From contig CAJFTS010000051.1 in the NCBI GenBank assembly GCA_904420015.1, positions 1-34,425 of the forward strand: DNA of 34,425 nt, read 5' to 3'. Under the pieces are notes generated by a model. The model did no database searches. It saw only the letters and a list, made by a program, of their open reading frames with translations, and was not told the origin of the DNA. Position numbers and translations under genes: made by a program. This document shows positions 16,304-24,050 of this stretch, piece after piece (positions within the stretch are counted from its first letter, which is position 1; the number at the start of each line of letters is the position of its first letter). The DNA comes from an uncultured Clostridia bacterium. GTDB taxonomy: Bacteria; Bacillota; Clostridia; Oscillospirales; Acutalibacteraceae.

Positions 16304-19300
16304 ATGAAGGCCAAGAAGAGTTTGGCGGTCGCATTGTCGGCAGCCATGCTGGTCACGGGAAGCACCGCAATGGGCTTTACCGCGGCGGCGGAGCCGTCAC
16401 AGCCGTACCAGCTTGTCGACGCCACCGACTTTGAAAACGGCGATACCTGGGGTTTCGTATCGACCGATCAAAGCGTCGCTCCCGTCACGGTGATCGAGGA
16501 GGGCGAGAACAGCGTCCTCGAATGGGCCATCAACCGCAGCCGCAGCACCCGCAACGGCGGGATGTACAATGTGGAAAAGCGGTTTGAGGATCCCATTTAC
16601 GGCGAGCAGGTCAAGGTGGAATTCGACTGGCGGCCCGGTGAGACCGACTATGTCAAGCGGGAGGGCCTGATCCATCTCGCGCAGGTTTCCCTCATCGATG
16701 AAGACCGCAACGTGATCTTTTCCATCAACAACAACGTCCTTCACGACGGATATCTGAGCTATACCGTCGGAGAGGGCGGAACCTCCAACGGCTCCTATCG
16801 CCAGATGCTGCCCTTCAGCGACATCTGGGCCTGGTACCATGTATCCATTGAAGTGGACTTTGCCAAGGACGAGGTCAATCTGGTGGTATATGACAAGGCA
16901 AACCCGGACAATGTGGCCACCATTAACGGGATCGACCTGTCCGTTTCCAACCAGCTGGGGAATCTCGGCCACATCGACCTGCGGATGATCCGCCCCGGCG
17001 GCGACTGCATGATTCTCGACAGCATGCTCATCGACAATATGGCGGTTTATAAGACCGATTCGGCCGACGGCACGGCGGTCTCCACCCCATCGGAATACGA
17101 CTTTACCACCGTGCATGTGGGCGAGGCTCCCACCCTTGCGGACGTGAAGCTGCCCAGCGCTGTGGACGTCAAGCTCAACAACGGCAACACCGTTTCCGTG
17201 CCGGTCACCAGCTGGTCCTGTCCGGATTACAACAACCAGGTATCCGGCATGTACCTGGCCACGGCTACCCTCGGTACGGCGGAGGGGGTCACGCTCAGCC
17301 GCGACCTGACCGCCCATATGTGGGTCTATGTCCGTGAGACGGTGGAAAACCGGCTGGAGGTCCCCCGCTTGGTGGAGAACTTAGACCGGGGCGTAGTCGC
17401 GCTGCAGGCGGACGAGGGCATCTTCGTCAGCTGGCGCCTGCTCGCTTCCGAGTACCAGACCGACATCGCGTTCAACCTTTACCGCAATGGGGAAAAGGTG
17501 AATGCCGATCCGATTACCTCAAAAACCAACCTGCTCGATACCCAAGGAAAGCCGGGCGACCAGTATGTGGTACAGACCATCAAGTCCGACGGGATCGAGT
17601 GGACGGAAGCCGTCACCGCTTGTGCGGATAATTTCCTGAGCATTCCGATCCAGAAGCCGGCGAACACCACGGCGGTGGACGGCTCCGGGAACATTTCCTA
17701 TAACGCCAACGACATCATGACCGGCGATCTCGACGGCGACGGCCAGTATGAGTACATTGTGCGCTGGTATCCCAGCAACGGCGTGGACTCCGGTTCCAAC
17801 GGCCGCCTGACCGGCCCGACCATTTTCGACGCCTACGATACCGACGGCTCCATCCTCTGGCGCATCAACATCGGTTATAATATGACCTCCGGCGAGCATT
17901 ACAACCAGCTGACCGTGCAGGACTACAACGGCGACGGCAAGGCGGAGGTTGCGCTGCTGACGGCGGACGGCACTACCGTCTACGCCCCGCACAGCGGAAC
18001 CAACATCATCAATACCGCCACCCCCATCGCGGTCATCGGCGACCCGACGGCGGATTATGTCATCCGCACCAACTCCGAGAAGAACAATTCCGCCAACCGC
18101 GTTGGCCATATCAGCGAGGATGCGACCATCTTCTTTACCATGTTCGACGGCGCCACCGGCGCCCCCATCGATACGGTGGACTATTATGCCCAGACCGTCA
18201 ACCCCGGCTTCTGGGGCGATCTGGACTACAACCGTTCCGACCGGTATAAGGCGACCTCCGCCTTTATCCAGGACGCGGACAACGCCTCCACCGGCCATAA
18301 CGCCGCGCTGATGTGCCGCGGCTATTACGAGCGCACCACCGTGGCGGCTTACTCCCTCGACGAGAACAACAAGATCCGTCTCGACTGGGCGCACGACACC
18401 TGGTACTACGACGAAGATGCCCAAACTTGGAAGCCCAAGGAGGGCCACAATTTCTATGAGTGCCGCGGCGCGCATTCCACCTCGGTTGCCGACGTGGACA
18501 ACGACGGCTTTGACGAGTTCATCGGCGGCGCTTACTGCCTCGATCAGGACGGCTCTATCCTTTGGTCTGCCGACGGCCTCTACGGACGCCCGAACCTGGC
18601 CCACGGCGACGCGCTGCATGTGGGCGCCTTCCTGCCCGGCGTGGACGGCCTGCAGCTGATGATGCCCCATGAGGAGCTTCAGGACCGCACCAATTCCGTT
18701 TCCTTCCTGGATGCGGCCACCGGCGAGTGCCTCTCCGGTAACGACACCAACACCGGCGACGTGGGCCGCGGCGTGATTGCCAACATCGACCCGAACCCCG
18801 GCTTTGAATACTGGGCGTCCGGCTACCCGGTGTATTCCGCCGTCGACGGCTCGGTTGCATACGAGTCGCAGGGCGGTATGCCCACCAACTTTACCGTCTA
18901 TTGGGACGGCGACCTGCTCACCGAAAACCTCAACGGCACCTCTGTTACCAAGCCGGTCATCGGGGAAGCGAATGGGAAGCCCGCCATCACCGGAAACAAT
19001 ACCCTGCTGAATATGAGCGGGACCACCGCCGGGAACGGCTCGAAATCTGTCCCCGGCCTGACGGCGGACGTTTTGGGCGACTGGCGTGAGGAAATCATCA
19101 TGAGGACCTCCGACAACTCCGCCATCCGGATCTATTCGAGCACCGTCCCCACCGAGTACATGATTTACACCCTGATGCACGACAGCGCCTACCGGATGCA
19201 GTGCGCCGGCCAGATGGGCGCCTACAACCAGCCCAATCACCTGAGCTTCTATCTGGGCGAGGACGTCCGGGATCAGATCCTCAACATGGAGCTGGTGAAG

Positions 19301-19921
19301 CCCAACACCTATACGGTGGATTACGACGTGGTCAGCGACGCTACCGTTACCCCCGACCCGGTCGCCCCCAACGCGCCCTTCACCGCCACCATCGTCACCG
19401 ACCTGACGGTGGATTGGGTCGACCTGTACAACGAATCGGGCAACGGCCTGGTATCGGAAAAGAGCATGAAGGAAGAAAACGGCCGCAGGATCTGGACCGT
19501 GACCTCCTCCCTGGGCACCGCCGGGGAACGCGAGCTTTCCATCATGGTCACCTTGGCGGACGGCTCGAAGGTGGTTTCCGACAAGAAGCTGGTCTTTGAG
19601 GTCGGTACGCCGGTTGACCCCGAGCCCGCCGAATTCCGCTTTGTCAGCGCGACGGCGAAGTTCGACAGCGCAACGGTCAATACCCCCGTCACCTATGAAG
19701 TGGTCACCGAGGGCGAAGCCCAGCGTCTGGCCTTCTTCAATGAATCGGGCGCCGGCCTGTCCACCACCTGCTCGAAGGTAGAGAAGGACGGAAAGACGGT
19801 CTGGACCATCAGCGTACCGCTCGGCACGCCCGGCAGCCGGACCCTGACCATCCGCGCCAAGCTCACCAACGGCGAATGGAGCGCGGAAGGCTATCCGGTT
19901 TCCTTTACCGTACAGCGGTAA
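16304..19921 (+). CDS. Secreted rhamnogalacturonan lyase, polysaccharide lyase family 11
   Basis: A 1205-residue exported enzyme that cuts the rhamnogalacturonan-I backbone of pectin by beta-elimination. Residues 1-29 are a signal peptide. Residues about 30-250 form a jelly-roll-like N-terminal region and 255-345 an Ig-like segment. The PL11 domain spans about 350-1010. It opens with VENLDRGVVAL and VSWRLLASEY, and holds acidic Asp-rich loops (GDLDGDGQYEY, DYNGDGKAEV, DVDNDGFDEF) that bind calcium in the beta-propeller fold of this family. The C-terminus (about 1020-1205) is a tandem pair of related Ig-like modules sharing LYNESG/FFNESG, VWTI and AG.RELSI/PGSRTLTI. The protein is about twice the length of a bare PL11 enzyme because of the extra modules. 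No anchor is seen, so it is probably released. It stands alone, with its own promoter and terminator. Confidence 0.93.
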   Translation: MKAKKSLAVALSAAMLVTGSTAMGFTAAAEPSQPYQLVDATDFENGDTWGFVSTDQSVAPVTVIEEGENSVLEWAINRSRSTRNGGMYNVEKRFEDPIYGEQVKVEFDWRPGETDYVKREGLIHLAQVSLIDEDRNVIFSINNNVLHDGYLSYTVGEGGTSNGSYRQMLPFSDIWAWYHVSIEVDFAKDEVNLVVYDKANPDNVATINGIDLSVSNQLGNLGHIDLRMIRPGGDCMILDSMLIDNMAVYKTDSADGTAVSTPSEYDFTTVHVGEAPTLADVKLPSAVDVKLNNGNTVSVPVTSWSCPDYNNQVSGMYLATATLGTAEGVTLSRDLTAHMWVYVRETVENRLEVPRLVENLDRGVVALQADEGIFVSWRLLASEYQTDIAFNLYRNGEKVNADPITSKTNLLDTQGKPGDQYVVQTIKSDGIEWTEAVTACADNFLSIPIQKPANTTAVDGSGNISYNANDIMTGDLDGDGQYEYIVRWYPSNGVDSGSNGRLTGPTIFDAYDTDGSILWRINIGYNMTSGEHYNQLTVQDYNGDGKAEVALLTADGTTVYAPHSGTNIINTATPIAVIGDPTADYVIRTNSEKNNSANRVGHISEDATIFFTMFDGATGAPIDTVDYYAQTVNPGFWGDLDYNRSDRYKATSAFIQDADNASTGHNAALMCRGYYERTTVAAYSLDENNKIRLDWAHDTWYYDEDAQTWKPKEGHNFYECRGAHSTSVADVDNDGFDEFIGGAYCLDQDGSILWSADGLYGRPNLAHGDALHVGAFLPGVDGLQLMMPHEELQDRTNSVSFLDAATGECLSGNDTNTGDVGRGVIANIDPNPGFEYWASGYPVYSAVDGSVAYESQGGMPTNFTVYWDGDLLTENLNGTSVTKPVIGEANGKPAITGNNTLLNMSGTTAGNGSKSVPGLTADVLGDWREEIIMRTSDNSAIRIYSSTVPTEYMIYTLMHDSAYRMQCAGQMGAYNQPNHLSFYLGEDVRDQILNMELVKPNTYTVDYDVVSDATVTPDPVAPNAPFTATIVTDLTVDWVDLYNESGNGLVSEKSMKEENGRRIWTVTSSLGTAGERELSIMVTLADGSKVVSDKKLVFEVGTPVDPEPAEFRFVSATAKFDSATVNTPVTYEVVTEGEAQRLAFFNESGAGLSTTCSKVEKDGKTVWTISVPLGTPGSRTLTIRAKLTNGEWSAEGYPVSFTVQR

Positions 19922-19986
19922 CGGCTTTACAGCCCGGAAAAAACGGGTGCGTGTTCCTTGACACGCCAAGAAAACACCATTGCATT

Positions 19987-20017
19987 GCCCGGGGGCCTGC
20001 CCGTCAGGTCTCCGGGC
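19987..20017 (+). terminator. Terminator of the PL11 lyase gene
   Basis: Arms at 19987-19999 and 20005-20017 form a 13-bp stem with wobble pairs around a CCCGT loop, followed by CTTTCTTTTCC. A second hairpin, CCGGCTTTT (20045-20053) with AAAAGCCGG (20069-20077), follows in the same gap before the vanR promoter. Confidence 0.75.
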
Positions 20018-20117
20018 CTTTCTTTTCCCTCTGCTCCCATCCAGCCGGCTTTTCCCGCCAAGCCGGAGAAAAGCCGGTGATACCGGCGGGCGGCGGCCTT
20101 TTCCCGACAATCCCGCC

Positions 20118-20146
20118 TTGTATTCTTGCCCCGCAGGAAGTACAAT
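20118..20146 (+). promoter_or_regulatory. Promoter of vanR-vanS
   Basis: TTGTAT (20118-20123), 17 bp, TACAAT (20141-20146). It matches a moderately strong vegetative promoter reading into vanR. The leader to the ATG at 20250 is about 97 nt. Confidence 0.6.
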
Positions 20147-20249
20147 AGCCTTAATCCCCTTTCCCCGCCTTCCAACCCAAAACGGACGGAGCGCGCATAC
20201 CTTCCCTGCCGCAGGGCGGTACAGAAAATGCAAAAGGAAGTTTATAAGC

Positions 20250-20945
20250 ATGAAAGACAGCATTCTGGTGGTTGACGACGAAAAGGAAATCGCCGATCTT
20301 GTAGAGGTCTATCTGAAAAACGAAGGATATTCGGTGTTTGCCTGTACCAATGCCGCACAGGCGCTCGACTGCGTCAGCAGCCGGGAGCTGAGCCTCGCCA
20401 TTTTGGACGTTATGCTCCCGGACATGGACGGGTTTACGCTTTGCCAGCGGATCCGGGAGGCCCACCTGTTCCCCATCATCATGCTCACGGCCAAGGTGGA
20501 GGATATGGATAAGATCACCGGGCTGACGCTGGGGGCGGACGATTATATCACCAAGCCCTTTAACCCCCTCGAGCTGGTGGCCCGGGTCAAAACACAGCTG
20601 CGGCGGTATACCCGGTACAATTCCAGCGAAACCGCGGCAAAGGAAACCGACTGCATTTCCATCCGCGGGCTCGCCATCTCAAAAAGCAACCACAAATGTA
20701 CCCTCAACGGCAAGGAGCTGCCGCTGACCCCCATTGAATTCGGCATCCTTTGGCACTTGTGCGAAAATCAGGGGAAGGTGGTCTCTTCAGAGGCGCTGTT
20801 TGAGACGGTTTGGGGCGAAAAGTACCTGGACAACAACAATACCGTCATGGCGCACATCGCAAGGCTGCGGGAAAAAATGAAGGAACCGCCGAGGCGGCCG
20901 AAGTTCGTCAAAACGGTATGGGGGGTCGGATACACCATTGAGTAG
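20250..20945 (+). CDS. vanR: OmpR-family response regulator of the vanG-type cluster
   Basis: A 231-residue two-component regulator. The receiver domain has VVDDEKE at the start, phospho-acceptor Asp53 in LDVMLPDMDG, TAKVED and the switch lysine in YITKPFN. The winged-helix C-terminus has LTPIEFGILWHL and ends VKTVWGVGYTIE, the OmpR/PhoB pattern. The start has AAAAGGAAG ten bases before it. It is followed by vanS with an 8-base overlap and lies upstream of vanG-vanXY-vanT. By analogy with VanR proteins it should activate the resistance genes when phosphorylated. Identity as VanR rests on neighbours as well as sequence. Confidence 0.9.
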   Translation: MKDSILVVDDEKEIADLVEVYLKNEGYSVFACTNAAQALDCVSSRELSLAILDVMLPDMDGFTLCQRIREAHLFPIIMLTAKVEDMDKITGLTLGADDYITKPFNPLELVARVKTQLRRYTRYNSSETAAKETDCISIRGLAISKSNHKCTLNGKELPLTPIEFGILWHLCENQGKVVSSEALFETVWGEKYLDNNNTVMAHIARLREKMKEPPRRPKFVKTVWGVGYTIE

Positions 20946-22053
20946 GGAAAGAAAGAAAAACGCCGCCAGAAGTCAGCTGACCAGGCGGATTGTGGTACAG
21001 TATTTCTTGGCGCTGGCCGGGTTCTTTATCCTTTACATCGTGCTGATTCTGCTTGCCTGGCAGATCTATCCGTACTTCATCCGGCGGGAGGACGGTATCT
21101 TGTATGCGCTTATCCAGTGGGCCAGGGAATATGTGCTTCTAGCCTTTGGATTTCCCGCTCTGCTGGGCTGGACCTTTCTCACCTATCGCTTTATGGCCAG
21201 GCCGCTTCGCTATCTCGACGAGGTGGTAGCAGCGTCCGCCCAGCTGGCCACCCCTGCCGAATCGCCCATCCTTCTGCCGGAGGCTATGAAAAATGTACAG
21301 GACGAGCTGAATTCCGTCCGGGAACAGGCGCTGCAAAACGCCCGGCGCGCCAAGGAGGCGGAACAGCGGAAGAACGACCTGATCGTGTATCTGGCCCACG
21401 ACCTGAAAACACCGCTGACCAGCGTGATCGGATATCTCAACCTTCTGGTGGACGAGCCTCAAATTTCGCCGCAGCTGCGGGCGAGGTACACCGGCATCGC
21501 TTTAGACAAGGCCGAGCGGCTGGAAACCCTCATCAACGAGTTTTTCGACATCACCCGGTTTAACCTGACCTCCCTCACGCTGGAGACGGAGCGCACCAAT
21601 CTCACCCGCATGCTTGAGCAGATCGCCAATGAATTCAATCCCATCCTGGCGGAAAAGGGGCTTTGGTGGCGGATGGAGCTGGCGCCGCAGGTGGAGATCC
21701 TGTGCGACCCGGATAAAATGGAACGGGTATTCGACAATCTGATGCGCAATGCCGTCAGCTACAGCTATCCGGAAACCGCGCTTTTCCTGTCCATGCAGCC
21801 GAAAGGGCCGTTTGTGGAAATCGTATTGCAAAACCACGGCAAAACCATCCCTCCGGAGAAGCTCAGCCGCATCTTCGAGCAGTTTTACCGGGTGGATTCC
21901 TCCCGCTCCTCCAAGACCGGGGGCGCCGGGCTGGGGCTCGCCATCTCCAAAGAGATCATCACCCTGCACGGCGGGGACATTCAGGCGCAAAGCAAAGACG
22001 AAAGCATCACGTTTACCGTGCGGCTACCCGCCAATTGTCAGAAAATCGTATGA
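20938..22053 (+). CDS. vanS: Sensor histidine kinase of the vanG-type cluster
   Basis: A 371-residue membrane kinase. Two hydrophobic segments (about residues 22-45 and 65-85) flank a short outer loop, followed by a HAMP-like coil. The phosphorylated histidine is His154 in YLAHDLKTPLTSVIGYL. The N box is FDNLMRNAVSYS and the glycine box GGAGLGLAISKEI near the C-terminus. A TTG start at 20938 overlaps the vanR stop by eight bases, so translation is coupled. The outer loop is very short, consistent with sensing at or near the membrane. It should phosphorylate VanR on glycopeptide challenge. Confidence 0.88.
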   Translation: MSRERKKNAARSQLTRRIVVQYFLALAGFFILYIVLILLAWQIYPYFIRREDGILYALIQWAREYVLLAFGFPALLGWTFLTYRFMARPLRYLDEVVAASAQLATPAESPILLPEAMKNVQDELNSVREQALQNARRAKEAEQRKNDLIVYLAHDLKTPLTSVIGYLNLLVDEPQISPQLRARYTGIALDKAERLETLINEFFDITRFNLTSLTLETERTNLTRMLEQIANEFNPILAEKGLWWRMELAPQVEILCDPDKMERVFDNLMRNAVSYSYPETALFLSMQPKGPFVEIVLQNHGKTIPPEKLSRIFEQFYRVDSSRSSKTGGAGLGLAISKEIITLHGGDIQAQSKDESITFTVRLPANCQKIV

Positions 22054-22070
22054 TGTTTTTGCGCAAAACA

Positions 22071-22088
22071 TAAGAAACCGCTAAGAAA
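22071..22088 (+). promoter_or_regulatory. Candidate VanR binding site: direct repeat with 11-bp period
   Basis: TAAGAAA at 22071-22077 is repeated exactly at 22082-22088, a period of 11 bp. OmpR/PhoB-class regulators bind paired direct repeats about one helix turn apart. It lies in the vanS-vanG gap, 143 bp before the vanG start. The function is inferred from spacing and position only. Confidence 0.5.
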
Positions 22089-22104
22089 AAGCAAAAATAT
22101 GCCT

Positions 22105-22143
22105 CACCCCGTTTTGGTACACTTTTGGTATCAAAACGGGGTG
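22105..22143 (+). terminator. Terminator-like hairpin between vanS and vanG
   Basis: Perfect 12-bp arms CACCCCGTTTTG (22105-22116) and CAAAACGGGGTG (22132-22143), extended inward by wobble pairs. The stem is followed by ATTTTTATTT. It either ends the vanRS transcript or acts as an attenuator in front of vanG. The vanG ribosome site AAAGGA lies at 22216-22221. Confidence 0.8.
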
Positions 22144-22230
22144 ATTTTTATTTGGTCCGGGATAAAAGGGCGGCGCAGGAATATCCGTCCTATCCCCAGC
22201 CTCTCCCTGAGTAAGAAAGGATTCTGCGCT

Positions 22231-23283
22231 ATGAAACAAACACATATCGCCGTCTTTTTCGGCGGCTGTTCTCCGGAATACCACGTCTCGCTTCAATCCG
22301 CCGCCGCCGTAATTCGGAATCTCAACCGGGATAAAACGGTGCCTTACCCCATCGGGATTACCCAGGACGGGGACTGGTTCCTCTATACCGGCGACATTTC
22401 CGGCATTGCGGACGACAGCTGGCACCGGCAAAAAGACGCCTGTATTCCGGTATTCCTCTCACCAAGCCGCTCCAGCCGCTGCCTGCTTTTAAAGGAGGAA
22501 ACGGGGCTAAGGGCTCTTGAAATCGACGCGGCCTTCCCCGTCCTGCATGGAAAAAACGGCGAGGACGGCACCATCCAGGGGCTGCTTTCCCTTTGCGGCA
22601 TTGCGCTGGTAGGCTGCGGGGTTCTGGCGTCCGCCCTGTGCATGGATAAGGAGCGGGCCCACCGGCTTGCAAAAGCCGCCGGGGTCGCCGTCCCAAACGC
22701 CCGCGCCTTTGGGCCAAAGGTTTCTCCGAAAACACTGCTGGCCTTCGGCCGCTCCATCGGCTACCCGCTCTTTGTCAAGCCGGTTAAAGCGGGCTCTTCA
22801 TTCGGCGTTACAAGGGTGTCGGCAGAATCTCAGCTTCTCGCCGCCGTAGAACTGGCCTTCTCCTACGACGACGAAATTCTCCTGGAGGAAGCCATCGAGG
22901 GCTTTGAGGTCGGGTGCGCGGTGATGGGAACGGAAACCCTAACGGTGGGAGAGGTGGACGAAATCGAGCTTGCGGGCGGTTTTTTCAATTATACGGAAAA
23001 ATACACCCTTACGACCTCCGCCATCCACGTTCCCGCACGGATCTCCCCCGCCGCCGCCGACCGGGTCAAGGAAACGGCTAAGCTTCTCTACCGCGCGCTG
23101 GCCTGTTCCGGGTTCGCCCGGGTAGACCTGTTTTTGACGCCGCAGGGCGGCATCGTTTTTAACGAAATCAACACCATCCCCGGCTTTACCGAGCACAGCC
23201 GCTTTCCAAAAATGATGCAGGCCGCCGGAATTTCCTTTTCGCAAATACTGGAAACCGTTATCGAGGAGGCGATCCGTTCGTGA
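22231..23283 (+). CDS. vanG: D-alanine--D-serine ligase, VanG type
   Basis: A 350-residue ATP-grasp ligase that makes an altered peptidoglycan terminus with low glycopeptide affinity. Signatures include the N-terminal VFFGGCSPEYHVSLQSA, FPVLHGKNGEDG, the ATP-binding KPVKAGSSFGV, and the C-terminal EINTIPGFTEHSRFP. The omega-loop EKYTLTTSAI resembles D-Ala-D-Ser ligases (VanG/VanC) rather than the D-Ala-D-Lac ligases of VanA/VanB. D-Ser specificity is also indicated by vanXY and vanT (serine racemase) downstream. The start at 22231 has AAAGGA about ten bases upstream. Its stop overlaps the vanXY start (GTGA). Confidence 0.92.
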   Translation: MKQTHIAVFFGGCSPEYHVSLQSAAAVIRNLNRDKTVPYPIGITQDGDWFLYTGDISGIADDSWHRQKDACIPVFLSPSRSSRCLLLKEETGLRALEIDAAFPVLHGKNGEDGTIQGLLSLCGIALVGCGVLASALCMDKERAHRLAKAAGVAVPNARAFGPKVSPKTLLAFGRSIGYPLFVKPVKAGSSFGVTRVSAESQLLAAVELAFSYDDEILLEEAIEGFEVGCAVMGTETLTVGEVDEIELAGGFFNYTEKYTLTTSAIHVPARISPAAADRVKETAKLLYRALACSGFARVDLFLTPQGGIVFNEINTIPGFTEHSRFPKMMQAAGISFSQILETVIEEAIRS

Positions 23284-24050
23284 GAAACGTGGTACTGCAA
23301 AAAGATGCGATCCATACGGGCAGCCTGATCCTAGTCAATCGGGAATACCCATACCAATGCGCAAAGCCGGCCGACCCAATCCCTCTTACACAGGACGCAC
23401 CCCAGATCCTGCTGGACCGGCGGGCAGCCGTGCTTTTGACGGAACTGATGCAAAAAATCCACGGTTGGAGCCGGATCGTTCCGGTCAGCGGCTGGCGCTC
23501 CCGAACCGAACAGCAGGATATTTTCGACGGCAGCCTTTCTCAAAACGGAGCGGAATTCACCAGAAAATACGTGGCCCTTCCCGGCCACAGCGAGCATGAA
23601 ACCGGACTGGCGATTGACCTGGGGCTGAAACGGGAGGGAGATGAAATGGATTGGATCCGTCCCTTCTTTTCCTATGACGGCATCTGCCGGGTTTTCCGCA
23701 CCTATGCGGCGGATTACGGCTTTGTCGAACGGTATCCCGCCGGTAAGGAATCGGTCACCGGCATCGGGCATGAGCCGTGGCATTTCCGCTATGTCGGGGT
23801 CCCCCACGCGCACATCATGCAGGAAAAAGGGCTGACGCTGGAAGAGTATCTGGAGCTGCTTCGGGATTACCCCTATGGGAAACGGGCGCTGCATGTGCAA
23901 AAAGACGGGCTTCAGGCTGCGGTCTCCTATCTGCGGGGGGACAGGGGGGCGGACGTCCCGCTGCACCTTCCGTCAAACCTGCCCATCTCCATTTCCGGCG
24001 ACAACATCGACGGGTTCATCCTCACGGAATGGAGGGGGAGGCATGGATGA
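23280..24050 (+). CDS. vanXY: D,D-dipeptidase/D,D-carboxypeptidase, VanXY type
   Basis: A 256-residue zinc peptidase that removes normal D-Ala-ending precursors so that vancomycin has no target. The zinc and catalytic residues are all present: SEHETGLAID (His106 and Asp113) and GHEPWHFRY (Glu165, His168). It starts with GTG overlapping the vanG stop by four bases, with GAGGAGG in front. It overlaps vanT by eight bases. There is no signal peptide, as expected for a cytoplasmic VanXY. Assignment to the G-type follows from gene order and length. Confidence 0.9.
   Translation: MRNVVLQKDAIHTGSLILVNREYPYQCAKPADPIPLTQDAPQILLDRRAAVLLTELMQKIHGWSRIVPVSGWRSRTEQQDIFDGSLSQNGAEFTRKYVALPGHSEHETGLAIDLGLKREGDEMDWIRPFFSYDGICRVFRTYAADYGFVERYPAGKESVTGIGHEPWHFRYVGVPHAHIMQEKGLTLEEYLELLRDYPYGKRALHVQKDGLQAAVSYLRGDRGADVPLHLPSNLPISISGDNIDGFILTEWRGRHG

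Noticed and set aside
17519-20263. 914-codon open frame on the minus strand antisense to the PL11 gene
   Set aside because: It lies opposite a clear gene, has no recognisable domain and no ribosome site, and is rich in Gly/Val/Arg/His as expected for the reverse of GC-rich coding DNA.
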